From Thalassovita mediterranea (GTDB taxonomy: Bacteria > Pseudomonadota > Alphaproteobacteria > Rhodobacterales > Rhodobacteraceae): DNA of 64,000 nt. The notes below the pieces were generated by a model. The model was not told the DNA's origin and did no database searches. It saw only the letters and a list, made by a program, of their open reading frames with translations. How positions within the stretch are numbered: the stretch's first letter is position 1; the number at the start of each line of letters is the position of its first letter. The translations under genes and the position numbers were made by a program. The DNA lies in NCBI RefSeq assembly GCF_001458435.1, contig NZ_CYSF01000006.1, forward strand, positions 1 to 64,000, in the 5' to 3' direction. Positions 27,817-35,638 of this stretch are shown in pieces.

Positions 27817-29196
27817 ATGATCCGTTTCCTAACCGTTGTGCCCTTGTGCCTGGGCCTGGGGGCGTGCATGGCCACTGCACCGGTCGAGCAGCCCAGTCGC
27901 GCGGCCACCGAAGCGGTGCCCATGCTGCCCCCGATGAAAACATTTCGGAGCCAAAGCGCCCTGCCGCCGTCAGTGTCAAACCGCGATCTGGCGCGCGATA
28001 TTCTTGACCTGGCTTTCGAACTGGAATCCGGCAGCTCACTTAGCACTTTCACGCGCGTCGAAGGTCCGATCACGGTGCGCCTGACAGGCCCCGCGCCGAT
28101 CAGCCTGTCGATGGAGTTGGAAAACCTGCTGGGGCGTCTAAGGCGCGAAGCTGGATTGAACATTTCGCTGGTGCAATCCGGCGCCGCCACAATCACGATT
28201 GAGGCGGTCCAACACGCGCAAATCCGACGTTTCTTGCCCTCGGCAGCCTGTTTTGTTGCCCCTAACGTGTCCAGTCTTACCGAATACGCTGGTGCGCGAC
28301 GCAGCCCCCGCACCGATTGGACGCGCCTGCAGAACCGCCAAAAGCTGGCGATTTTCTTGCCTGTCGATACACCGCCGCAGGAAATGCGCGATTGCCTACA
28401 CGAAGAGCTGGCACAAGCGCTGGGGCCGCTCAACGATCTATATCGTTTGTCTGACAGCGTTTTTAACGACGATAACGTTCATACCGTTCTGACCGGGTAT
28501 GACATGCTGGTGCTGCGGGCCTTTTATGCGCCGGAACTGCGCACTGGTATGAGCCGCGCCGAAGTGGCCCGCCGTCTGCCGGATATTCTGGCCCGCCTGA
28601 ACCCTGCTGGCATAAACCAAAGCGCCCTACGCCGCAGCGACACACCGCGCGCATGGATCGACGCGATCCAGACCGCGCTAGGTCCCGGCGCCAGCAAAGG
28701 AGCCCGTCTGGCCAACGCGCAAAAAGCCGTGAACATCGCCCGCACCGCAGGATGGGAAGACCACCGCCGCGCCTTTGCCCATTATGCTCTGGGCCGCGTG
28801 GTCCAAAGCCGTGACCCTGACGTTGCCCTGTCCCATTTCCTAGCGGCACAACGTTACTACGCCCAAACACCAGGCGCTGAACTGCACCGCGCACAAGTCG
28901 CGCAGCAATTGGCGGCCTATGCCCTGCTAGAGGGACGCGCGCAGGCGGCGCTAGACCTGATCGGACCCCATCTTAACGTTGCGCGACGACACGAAAACGC
29001 GGCCTTGCTTTCCACCCTTATGCTGCTACGTGCAGAGGCGCTGGATCTCAAAGGCCTGACGGCCGAGGCCCGTTTGGTCAGGCTGGACAGTCTGGGCTGG
29101 GCACGATACGGATTTGGCTCAGACGCGGCAGTGCGGGCCAAGGCGCAGGAGATTGCGACCCTCAACCCGCTCAAGAGAGGAAACGGGCGCTTATGA
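27817..29196 (+). CDS. DUF2927-family lipoprotein with C-terminal helical repeats
   Basis: A 459-residue lipoprotein: MIRFLTVVPLCLGLGAC is a short signal peptide with lipobox L-G-A-C. Residues about 50-260 match DUF2927, with the segments FLPVDTPPQEMRDCLHEELA and RLSDSVFNDDNVHTVLTGYD. Residues about 285-440 are Ala-rich helical repeats that look TPR-like (ANAQKAVNIARTAGWEDHRR, AFAHYALGRVVQSRDPDVAL). Biochemical function is unknown. The stop overlaps the start of the next small gene by four bases and the VWA gene follows, placing it between the MoxR ATPase and its likely partner. Confidence 0.8.
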   Translation: MIRFLTVVPLCLGLGACMATAPVEQPSRAATEAVPMLPPMKTFRSQSALPPSVSNRDLARDILDLAFELESGSSLSTFTRVEGPITVRLTGPAPISLSMELENLLGRLRREAGLNISLVQSGAATITIEAVQHAQIRRFLPSAACFVAPNVSSLTEYAGARRSPRTDWTRLQNRQKLAIFLPVDTPPQEMRDCLHEELAQALGPLNDLYRLSDSVFNDDNVHTVLTGYDMLVLRAFYAPELRTGMSRAEVARRLPDILARLNPAGINQSALRRSDTPRAWIDAIQTALGPGASKGARLANAQKAVNIARTAGWEDHRRAFAHYALGRVVQSRDPDVALSHFLAAQRYYAQTPGAELHRAQVAQQLAAYALLEGRAQAALDLIGPHLNVARRHENAALLSTLMLLRAEALDLKGLTAEARLVRLDSLGWARYGFGSDAAVRAKAQEIATLNPLKRGNGRL

Positions 29197-29360
29197 TCGT
29201 AATTGCAGGACTGGTTCTGGGGCTTCTTTTTGGGGCATCGCTGGCGAAACGGCGCAAAGGCCAGACCAAGGATATGCTGCAATACGCAGCCGCCTACGCG
29301 ATCCTGTTTTCCATCATCGGCCTGTTTATCACCATCATCATCCACCGCGCCGCAGTGTAA
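29193..29360 (+). CDS. Small two-helix membrane protein (55 residues)
   Basis: Reading directly gives ATG at 29193, 55 codons and TAA at 29358-29360. The start overlaps the preceding stop (ATGA), with AGAGAGGAAACGG upstream. The protein is MIVIAGLVLGLLFGASLAKR followed by a basic RKGQTKD loop and a second hydrophobic helix (ILFSIIGLFITIIIH), so two membrane helices with a cytoplasmic-type basic turn. I recognise no named family. Translational coupling with the lipoprotein and the VWA gene only 11 bases downstream make it a genuine operon member. Confidence 0.75.
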   Translation: MIVIAGLVLGLLFGASLAKRRKGQTKDMLQYAAAYAILFSIIGLFITIIIHRAAV

Positions 29361-29371
29361 GGGGATTTTCG

Positions 29372-30556
29372 ATGTTCCTGCCTTTCTTTGAAAATCTGCG
29401 CAAGGCGGGCATTCCCGTGTCGCTGCGCGAACACCTCACCTTTCTAGAGGCGATGAAGGCAGGGCTGGTCACCTATGATGTGGATGGGTTCTATTACCTG
29501 GCCCGCGTCGCGATGGTGAAGGATGAACGCAACCTCGACAAATTCGACCGCGCCTTTTCCGCGACGTTTTCGGGGCTGGAAAACATTCAGCTGGGCGATG
29601 TTCTGAACGCCGTGGATATTCCCGGTGACTGGCTGGAGAAGCTGGCTGAAAAGCACCTCAGCGACGAAGAGAAGGCCGAGATTGAGGCCTTGGGTGGCTT
29701 TGACAAGCTGATGGAAACCCTGAAAGAGCGGCTGAAAGAACAGGAAAAACGCCATCAGGGCGGCAACAAGTGGATCGGCACCGCTGGGACCAGCCCCTTT
29801 GGGGCCTATGGCTACAACCCCGAAGGTGTGCGCATCGGCCAGAAAGAAAGCCGCCACCAACGCGCGGTCAAGGTCTGGGACAAGCGTGAGTTCCGCAACC
29901 TTGATGGCGACGTCGAACTGGGCACTCGCAACATCAAAGTGGCGCTGAAACGCCTGCGCAATTGGGCGCGTGATGGCGCGAATGATGAACTGGATCTGGA
30001 CGGCACCATCCGCGCCACCGCAGAACATGGCTATCTGGATGTGCAAACCCGGCCTGAAAAACGCAACGCAGTAAAAGTGCTGCTGTTTCTGGACATCGGC
30101 GGGTCGATGGATCCCCACATCAAAGTGCTGGAAGAGTTGTTTTCCGCCGCCAAGTCCGAGTTTAAGCATCTGGAACATTTCTACTTCCACAACTGCCTGT
30201 ATGAGGGCGTGTGGAAGGACAACAGCCGCCGCTGGGATCAACAGACCCCGACATGGGACGTGCTGCACACCTACGGGTCGGACTACAAATGCATCTTTAT
30301 CGGGGATGCCTCTATGTCGCCCTATGAAATTGCCTATCGCGGCGGGGCCAATGAACACTGGAACGAAGAGGCCGGTCAAACTTGGCTGGAACGCGCCCGC
30401 GAACAATGGCCCGATCACGTCTGGATCAATCCAGTGCCAGAACAGCACTGGCCCTACACCCAGTCCATCCAGATGATCCGCGACATTTTTGAGGATCGCA
30501 TGGTGCCGATGACGCTGGAAGGGATCGAGCGCGGGATGAAGGAACTGGGCCGTTAA
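29372..30556 (+). CDS. VWA domain-containing protein (CoxE-like), likely MoxR partner
   Basis: A 394-residue soluble protein. The N-terminal half is helical and charged (FDKLMETLKERLKEQEKRHQ, about 110-129); the C-terminal half is a VWA domain starting NAVKVLLFLDIGGSMDPHIK (about 231-250). The metal-binding MIDAS motif reads D-I-G-G-S where the consensus is D-x-S-x-S, so the first Ser is Gly. Proteins of this kind work with MoxR ATPases as chaperone-like activators. ATG 29372 is 11 bases after the microprotein stop; the much longer open frame upstream overlaps that gene and was not used. Confidence 0.86.
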   Translation: MFLPFFENLRKAGIPVSLREHLTFLEAMKAGLVTYDVDGFYYLARVAMVKDERNLDKFDRAFSATFSGLENIQLGDVLNAVDIPGDWLEKLAEKHLSDEEKAEIEALGGFDKLMETLKERLKEQEKRHQGGNKWIGTAGTSPFGAYGYNPEGVRIGQKESRHQRAVKVWDKREFRNLDGDVELGTRNIKVALKRLRNWARDGANDELDLDGTIRATAEHGYLDVQTRPEKRNAVKVLLFLDIGGSMDPHIKVLEELFSAAKSEFKHLEHFYFHNCLYEGVWKDNSRRWDQQTPTWDVLHTYGSDYKCIFIGDASMSPYEIAYRGGANEHWNEEAGQTWLERAREQWPDHVWINPVPEQHWPYTQSIQMIRDIFEDRMVPMTLEGIERGMKELGR

Positions 30557-30621
30557 ACTTGGCCCGATTTCTGCACTAACGCCCTTGAACCGCGCCTGAA
30601 CGGACCTTACGTCAAGCCCCA

Positions 30622-32082
30622 ATGGACATTTCTGCCCCCTTTGCCCCGCTTTCTGCAACGCTCAGCACTGTTCTGGGGCCCTTCCTGTCATTGGATGATC
30701 TGCGTGACGGCCAAATGCATCTGGCCGCACTGTTTGTCGCGCCAAACGGCATTGTTGTGTCTCCCGTTGTGATTGACGGATTTGAGGTGGCACCAGAAAT
30801 TCTGGCGGATTTCGATCACGTAACCCTATGGCGCTGCCGGTTCCGCCGCCCTGCGACTCAGCCCTCCACCTACCGCTGGGAGGGCCAGATATTTGGCCTC
30901 GCCGGATGTCCTGAAGGCGCGATGCGGATCGCCTATGTGTCCTGCAACGGCGAAGAGCACGGCGACCTGAGCCGCGACGGCGCAGAACGCAACGCCATGT
31001 GGGCGCGTTTGGTGGATGACCATGACGCGGCGCCCTTTTCCCTGCTACTGCATGGCGGCGATCAAGTTTACGCGGATGAAGTTACGCTGGGCCACGAGCT
31101 GAGCGAGGACTGGCCCGACAGCCTGCCCCGCGATCCCAGCCGCGCTGATCTGGACAGCCTGCGCCATCACCTGCGCGAAGGGTTTCTGGAACGCTATCTG
31201 TCGATCCTGGCCGGACCGGAATACGCTGCCATAGCGGCGCGTGTGCCATCGCTGATGCAATGGGATGACCACGACATCTGTGATGGCTGGGGGTCACTAC
31301 GCCGATCCCGCACCTATTCGCCTGTTGGCCAATTGCTGTTTCAGGTGGCGCGTGAGGTGGCCCTGCTGTTCCAGCACGGCTGTAACGATGACGATCTGCC
31401 GCGCCGTTTTGCAGATAAAAAGGCCCTGCACCTTGGCTGGCAGATTGACGCGCCGGGCCTGCGCCTGTTGGCACCCGACCTTCGATCCGAACGCAGCCGC
31501 CGTGAGGTGATGGGCGATGGCGGATGGCAAATGATGCAGGACGCCGCCGGAGCGCCCAGCGGCGGGCGTACGCTTGTTATGTCCTCTGTCCCACTGCTCG
31601 GTCCGCGCCTATCGGTGCTAGAGGCGTTGATGGTCGCCATCCCGTCGATGCAGAAATACGAAGATGACCTGCGCGACCAATGGCAAAGCCGCGCGCACCG
31701 TGGCAGCTGGCAGCGGATGCTACGGCTGATGCGACAGATCGCTGAGGTCGAGGATCAGGAGGTCACAGTGCTGTCCGGTGAAATCCATCTGGCTACCCGC
31801 GCGGAAATGGCGTTGTCAGATGATAAAACGCTGCACCAACTGGTGGCCTCTGGCATCTCGCACCGCGCCCCGCCCGGCGCATGGGCGCGTATTCTGGACG
31901 CATTGGCCCGTTTGGGTGACAGTCCCCTGCCCGGCCATCCGATCCGCATCCGCCACATCCCTGGCCAGCCGCGCCGCTACGTGAACCAGCGCAACTATCT
32001 GGTGCTGGAAAACGACGCTGGTGCATGGTCGGCCAGTTGGGCGCTTGAGGACAGCGGCAGATCACCAGAATTGCCGATCTGA
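30622..32082 (+). CDS. PhoD-like metallophosphatase
   Basis: A 486-residue protein of the PhoD-like alkaline phosphatase/metallophosphatase group. Metal-binding segments can be read: AYVSCNGEEHGD, LLLHGGDQVYADEVTL (about 137-152, G-D-Q-x-Y), SLMQWDDHDICDGWGS (about 209-224, D-D-H-D) and VTVLSGEIHLATRA (about 382-395, G-D/E-x-H). No signal peptide is visible, so it is probably cytoplasmic, unlike secreted PhoD. The substrate (phosphodiester or phosphomonoester) is unknown. Lies 65 bases after the VWA gene and could share its transcript. Confidence 0.83.
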   Translation: MDISAPFAPLSATLSTVLGPFLSLDDLRDGQMHLAALFVAPNGIVVSPVVIDGFEVAPEILADFDHVTLWRCRFRRPATQPSTYRWEGQIFGLAGCPEGAMRIAYVSCNGEEHGDLSRDGAERNAMWARLVDDHDAAPFSLLLHGGDQVYADEVTLGHELSEDWPDSLPRDPSRADLDSLRHHLREGFLERYLSILAGPEYAAIAARVPSLMQWDDHDICDGWGSLRRSRTYSPVGQLLFQVAREVALLFQHGCNDDDLPRRFADKKALHLGWQIDAPGLRLLAPDLRSERSRREVMGDGGWQMMQDAAGAPSGGRTLVMSSVPLLGPRLSVLEALMVAIPSMQKYEDDLRDQWQSRAHRGSWQRMLRLMRQIAEVEDQEVTVLSGEIHLATRAEMALSDDKTLHQLVASGISHRAPPGAWARILDALARLGDSPLPGHPIRIRHIPGQPRRYVNQRNYLVLENDAGAWSASWALEDSGRSPELPI

Positions 32083-32134
32083 TCCCGCCGCGCCCTCCCT
32101 TGCCACATCGCCCTAAACGCCCCATATCTGAGGC

Positions 32135-32824
32135 ATGTTGAAATTTGCCCCGATCCTCCTCGCCCTGCTATACGGGCTGGCGATGTACCGTTTTTCCGCA
32201 TGGCGCACCGCGCGTCAGTTGGATGAACAATCCACCGAATTGATGGACCCGAAACTGCGCGCATTGAACGACCGTATGGCCGCCGCGCTGGAGCTGCCGC
32301 GCATCAAGGTGCATATCTATGAGATTGATCCGGTGAACGGACTGGCGGCACCGGATGGGCGGATTTTCATCACCCGCGGGTTTTATCGCAAGTTCCAGAA
32401 TGGTGAGGTCACCGGCGAAGAACTGGCCAGCGTGATTGCCCACGAACTGGGCCATGTCGCCCTTGGCCATTCGCGGCGGCGGATGATTGATTTTTCCGGC
32501 CAGAACGCCCTGCGCACGGCATTGGCCATGGTGCTGTCACGCTTCATCCCCGGTTTCGGCGCGATGATCGCCAACGCGCTGACCACGCTCTTGGCCGCGC
32601 GTCTGTCACGCAGCGATGAGTATGAGGCAGATGAATACGCCGCCGCCCTGCTAACCAAATCCGGCATCGGAACCGCGCCGCAGAAATCGCTGTTTCAGAA
32701 GCTGGAAGCACTGACCAAAAGCGCCGGTAACGGCACCCCTGCGTGGCTGTTGAGCCATCCGAAGACCAAGGAACGGGTAAAGGCGATTGAGGCGCTAGAG
32801 GCGAAATGGGGCGTTGAGGCGTAA
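32135..32824 (+). CDS. M48-family membrane metalloprotease
   Basis: A 229-residue zinc protease with an N-terminal membrane helix (about 3-18) and the site IAHELGHVALGHSRRRM (HELGH at 103-107). The third ligand is probably the Glu in SDEYEADEYAA (about 164). The compact length and single helix resemble the small M48 proteins related to HtpX and Oma1, which degrade membrane proteins. It follows the phosphatase by 52 bases and is convergent with the PIN gene. Confidence 0.86.
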   Translation: MLKFAPILLALLYGLAMYRFSAWRTARQLDEQSTELMDPKLRALNDRMAAALELPRIKVHIYEIDPVNGLAAPDGRIFITRGFYRKFQNGEVTGEELASVIAHELGHVALGHSRRRMIDFSGQNALRTALAMVLSRFIPGFGAMIANALTTLLAARLSRSDEYEADEYAAALLTKSGIGTAPQKSLFQKLEALTKSAGNGTPAWLLSHPKTKERVKAIEALEAKWGVEA

Positions 32825-32872
32825 GCGTCGTTTTTGAGTATTTTCAGAACGTTGAAAGGCGCAGGTGACGCC

Positions 32873-33412
32873 TTAACCCAGCGCCTTGCCCAGCCGTGGC
32901 AGGCGCGCCTTTTTCATCAGGGCGCGGGTTGTCCATGACTCACCCGACAGGCGTTCGGCGGTTTCGCGGACCTGTCCAACAACGTCTGCCATGATGCCCG
33001 GATGTGCTTGGGTCAGACCGCAGAGGAAGCCATCCGGATCCTGTCGCGCCAGACCCTCCTCTGCCAGAATGTGGCGCGGGAAGTCTTTGGCGTTCATGGT
33101 GATCAACAGGTCCGCCGATCCGGCGATGGCAGCGGCCAAAACATGCGTGTCCGCAGGATCCGGCAGATACAGGCGATCCTCTAACGAGGGCGGCCAAGTG
33201 ACCGCGGCCTTGGGCCATGCGGCTGTGGCCAGCACCGCCTCGCCACGCGCCTGCGCCTCCCCTTCAGGGCCAAGCTTACGCGCGGCGCGCGCCCATTCCT
33301 CAAGGATGCGGTCCGACCAGAGCGGCGTGAACAGACCCGCGCGGGCGGCGCCCAGCAGCACCTCCCGCATTACGGTGGGGTAGATCACGCAGGTGTCCAG
33401 CAGAACCTTCAT
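32873..33412 (-). CDS. PIN-domain protein (RSP_2648 type)
   Basis: A 179-residue PIN-fold putative ribonuclease. The acidic site is visible as Asp6 in KVLLDTCVIYPTVM, Glu in ILEEWARA, and the Asp pair in LPDPADTHVLAAAIAGSADL, followed by LITMNAKDFP. PIN domains act as RNases in toxin-antitoxin modules or rRNA processing. It has no antitoxin gene beside it; instead it lies six bases downstream of an RNA methyltransferase gene, a pairing conserved in Rhodobacteraceae (RSP_2647/RSP_2648 in Rhodobacter sphaeroides, from memory). A role in rRNA metabolism is inferred. Confidence 0.83.
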   Translation of the reverse strand: MKVLLDTCVIYPTVMREVLLGAARAGLFTPLWSDRILEEWARAARKLGPEGEAQARGEAVLATAAWPKAAVTWPPSLEDRLYLPDPADTHVLAAAIAGSADLLITMNAKDFPRHILAEEGLARQDPDGFLCGLTQAHPGIMADVVGQVRETAERLSGESWTTRALMKKARLPRLGKALG

Positions 33413-33418
33413 GCGCGG

Positions 33419-34615
33419 TCAGAGGCGGAAGAACAGCGATTTCAGATAGCCGCTTTCGGCCAGTTGCGGCATCAGCGGATGGTCCGGTCCCGCAAAGCCA
33501 GTGTGCAGCAGCTGCGATGCGCGCCCCGCACGGCCAAGGCCGCGCAGACAGGCAACGCGGAACTTGTTTACCTCTGCCGCGTGGGAACAGGAACACAGGC
33601 CCAGATAGCCGCCCTGCCGCACAAGCGGTGCCGCCAAACGCGCGATGCGTTCATAGGCGCGCAGGCCTGCCTCCAACGATTGCTTGTTGGGCGCGAATGC
33701 GGGCGGATCGCAGATCACCACGTCAAAGGTCTCGCCCTCTTCTCCCAATTTGGCGAGGGTATCAAAGGCATCGCCTTTACGGGTGGCGAAACGGTCACCA
33801 AAACCTGCGGCCTTGGCACCAGCCTCGGCCAGTTCCAGCGCGGCAGCGGACCCGTCCACCGCCAGCGCCGAAGAAGCGCCGCCAGCCAGTGCTGCCAGCG
33901 AGAAGCCACCGACATGAGAAAACACGTCCAAAACCTTGGCATCGCGCGACAAAGACGCAGCAAAGGCATGGTTCGGGCGCTGATCAAAAAACAGACCTGT
34001 CTTTTGACCGCCTGTCAGGTCGGCCATGTAAATCGCGCCGTTCATCGGCACCTCTACCGGCGCATCGGGGGCCGTGCCCGTGGTGGTGGCGGTCACGTCA
34101 TCCAACCCTTCAAGGCTGCGGGCGCGGCCCGAGGCGTTCTTGATCACGTTCTTGACGCCCGTGGTGTCGATCAGCGCCGCCTCCAGCGCGTCGAAATGCA
34201 CGTCAGCCCAAGCCGCGTTGGGTTGCACCACTGCGGTGTCACCGAAGCGGTCGATGATCACACCGGGCAGACCGTCAGCCTCTGCATGGACAAGGCGGTA
34301 GAAGGGATCAGCGTAAAGGCGAGATCGCATGTCCAGCGCCTTGCCAATGCGGGCGGCAAACCAAGCCTGATCAATCACCGCGTTCGGGTCGCGGTCCAGC
34401 ATTCGGCCAAAGATTTTGGAATTAGGGTTCACCGCCACCAGCCCCAGCGGGGTGCGGTCCGCCTCTTCCAATACGGCGAGGGACCCGGCGGCCAGCTTTT
34501 TGGTGCGGCGGTCGGTTACAAGTTCATTGTCATAAACCCAAGGAAAGCCGCGACGGATGGCGCGGGCGTTGGCTTTGGGTTTTAGGCGGATCACGGAATA
34601 AGAGGGCGCTGTCAT
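33419..34615 (-). CDS. Class I SAM-dependent RNA methyltransferase with PUA domain (RlmI-like, RSP_2647 type)
   Basis: A 398-residue protein of the RlmI/RlmK type. The N-terminal PUA domain (about 5-80) begins VIRLKPKANARAIRRGFPWV. The Rossmann methyltransferase domain has VLDVFSHVGGFSLAALAGGA (about 229-248) as SAM motif I and VVICDPPAFAPNKQS (about 302-316) as the catalytic D-P-P-x-F motif. The expected reaction is 5-methylation of a cytosine in 23S rRNA, inferred from family. Its ribosome binding site and start codon are inside a perfect 11-bp hairpin (34599-34627). The PIN gene follows in the same transcript. Confidence 0.86.
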   Translation of the reverse strand: MTAPSYSVIRLKPKANARAIRRGFPWVYDNELVTDRRTKKLAAGSLAVLEEADRTPLGLVAVNPNSKIFGRMLDRDPNAVIDQAWFAARIGKALDMRSRLYADPFYRLVHAEADGLPGVIIDRFGDTAVVQPNAAWADVHFDALEAALIDTTGVKNVIKNASGRARSLEGLDDVTATTTGTAPDAPVEVPMNGAIYMADLTGGQKTGLFFDQRPNHAFAASLSRDAKVLDVFSHVGGFSLAALAGGASSALAVDGSAAALELAEAGAKAAGFGDRFATRKGDAFDTLAKLGEEGETFDVVICDPPAFAPNKQSLEAGLRAYERIARLAAPLVRQGGYLGLCSCSHAAEVNKFRVACLRGLGRAGRASQLLHTGFAGPDHPLMPQLAESGYLKSLFFRL

Positions 34616-34627
34616 GGCGCCCTCTTA
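34599..34627 (-). promoter_or_regulatory. Hairpin enclosing the methyltransferase start codon
   Basis: TAAGAGGGCGC (34599-34609) and GCGCCCTCTTA (34617-34627) are perfect complements around a 7-base loop. In the mRNA of the leftward methyltransferase gene the 5' arm holds the AGAGGG ribosome binding site, the loop holds the ATG (34615-34613) and the 3' arm is codons 3-6. Such a structure would mask initiation; function is inferred. Confidence 0.6.
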
Positions 34628-34683
34628 CCTGTGTTTGTTCTTTTGCGAAAGGCCTGTTGGCGCTGTTCGTCACCTTGCCAGTG

Positions 34684-35367
34684 TTAGAGGCGAACGGCAT
34701 CCTCACCCACTGGGGCAAAGTTGGTTTCCAAACCGTCGACCAATTCGGTGATCTCTGTGCCGGCGGAACCTGGCGCAGCCAGTTCCTGCTGAATGATATT
34801 GGCCAGGTGACGCGTAATACGCACCTTTTGTGTCATGCCCTGATGTTCTGCCTGAATGGCCCGGCTGCCACCATAACCGCGCAGGTCGGCGCTCACTTCG
34901 CGGGTGGGCACCAGAACAGCGCCAGTCAGCGGATTGCGCACAGTCATGTCAAAGGTGATCGAATGGACGCCGCCCACAGTGTAGCGGGTTTTTTCAGTCA
35001 TGCCGTGGAAGCGTTTGACGTCGATGTCGACAATAACGGGCAGCGCGCCTTCGGCATTTTCAGCCTTCACGTGCTCAACAGAGGATTGGAAAATCCGTGC
35101 TACCTGCGCGTGGCGGTCACCGATCGGTTCACCGCGCCAGACGATATCGCCCAGCGGATAGTATACGTTTGCTTCGGACACACGCAGCTGGCGCGATACC
35201 TTGATGTTGTAATCCTCAACAGCCACCAGTTGTTGCACAGGCTGTACTGCGGGTGCGTTGATCTGCGACAGTTCAATCGGTGCGTTCCGGCTGGCGGTGT
35301 CTACAGTGGCACAGGCCGACAGGCCAAATCCAAACGCGATCAGTGCTGCAAGTCCAAAGTTTTTCAT
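34684..35367 (-). CDS. Lipoprotein of unknown function (possibly DUF6778)
   Basis: A 227-residue lipoprotein. MKNFGLAALIAFGFGLSACA is a signal peptide with lipobox L-S-A-C. The mature part has no enzymatic motif; it is a mixed alpha/beta domain with segments ANVYYPLGDIVWRGEPIGDR, VDIDVKRFHGMTEKTRYTVG and ITFDMTVRNPLTGAVLVPTR. I believe this is the DUF6778 type seen in Rhodobacteraceae, but that name is from memory. GAGGAG precedes the ATG at 35367, which settles the start. Divergent from edd. Confidence 0.75.
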   Translation of the reverse strand: MKNFGLAALIAFGFGLSACATVDTASRNAPIELSQINAPAVQPVQQLVAVEDYNIKVSRQLRVSEANVYYPLGDIVWRGEPIGDRHAQVARIFQSSVEHVKAENAEGALPVIVDIDVKRFHGMTEKTRYTVGGVHSITFDMTVRNPLTGAVLVPTREVSADLRGYGGSRAIQAEHQGMTQKVRITRHLANIIQQELAAPGSAGTEITELVDGLETNFAPVGEDAVRL

Positions 35368-35563
35368 CTGCCTACTCCTCGGGGCGTCCCCTGCCCGTTG
35401 TTGTGATTTGTCTAAAAGTTGACAGGGAATTCGGGCACAATTGGGGCGCGTTCTGGACCTTCGCGGGGTGTTTACGTATCCAGACTGTGCAGACATATTG
35501 CCAGCATGCGCCCAGCATTCACCCTGCGCGGTTATGATTATTTTTACCGCAAGAACAGTTGAA

Positions 35564-35579
35564 ATGTTATCGCTAACAT
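35564..35579 (+). promoter_or_regulatory. Palindromic operator upstream of edd
   Basis: ATGTTATC-GCTAACAT is a 16-base palindrome with 7 of 8 positions matched. It resembles LacI-type GntR/CceR operators (E. coli GntR site ATGTTACCGGTAACAT). It lies 60 bases before the edd ATG and downstream of a -10-like TATGAT (35533-35538), a position suited to repression. Confidence 0.6.
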
Positions 35580-35638
35580 GACATATGGTGAGCAACCCCG
35601 CGCGTTACCCAGACGCACCAAGGAAGCAAGAGGATCCC

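Noticed and set aside
29114-29371. In-frame extension of the VWA protein by 86 codons
   Set aside because: It overlaps the end of the lipoprotein gene and the 55-residue gene in another frame and has no domain character.
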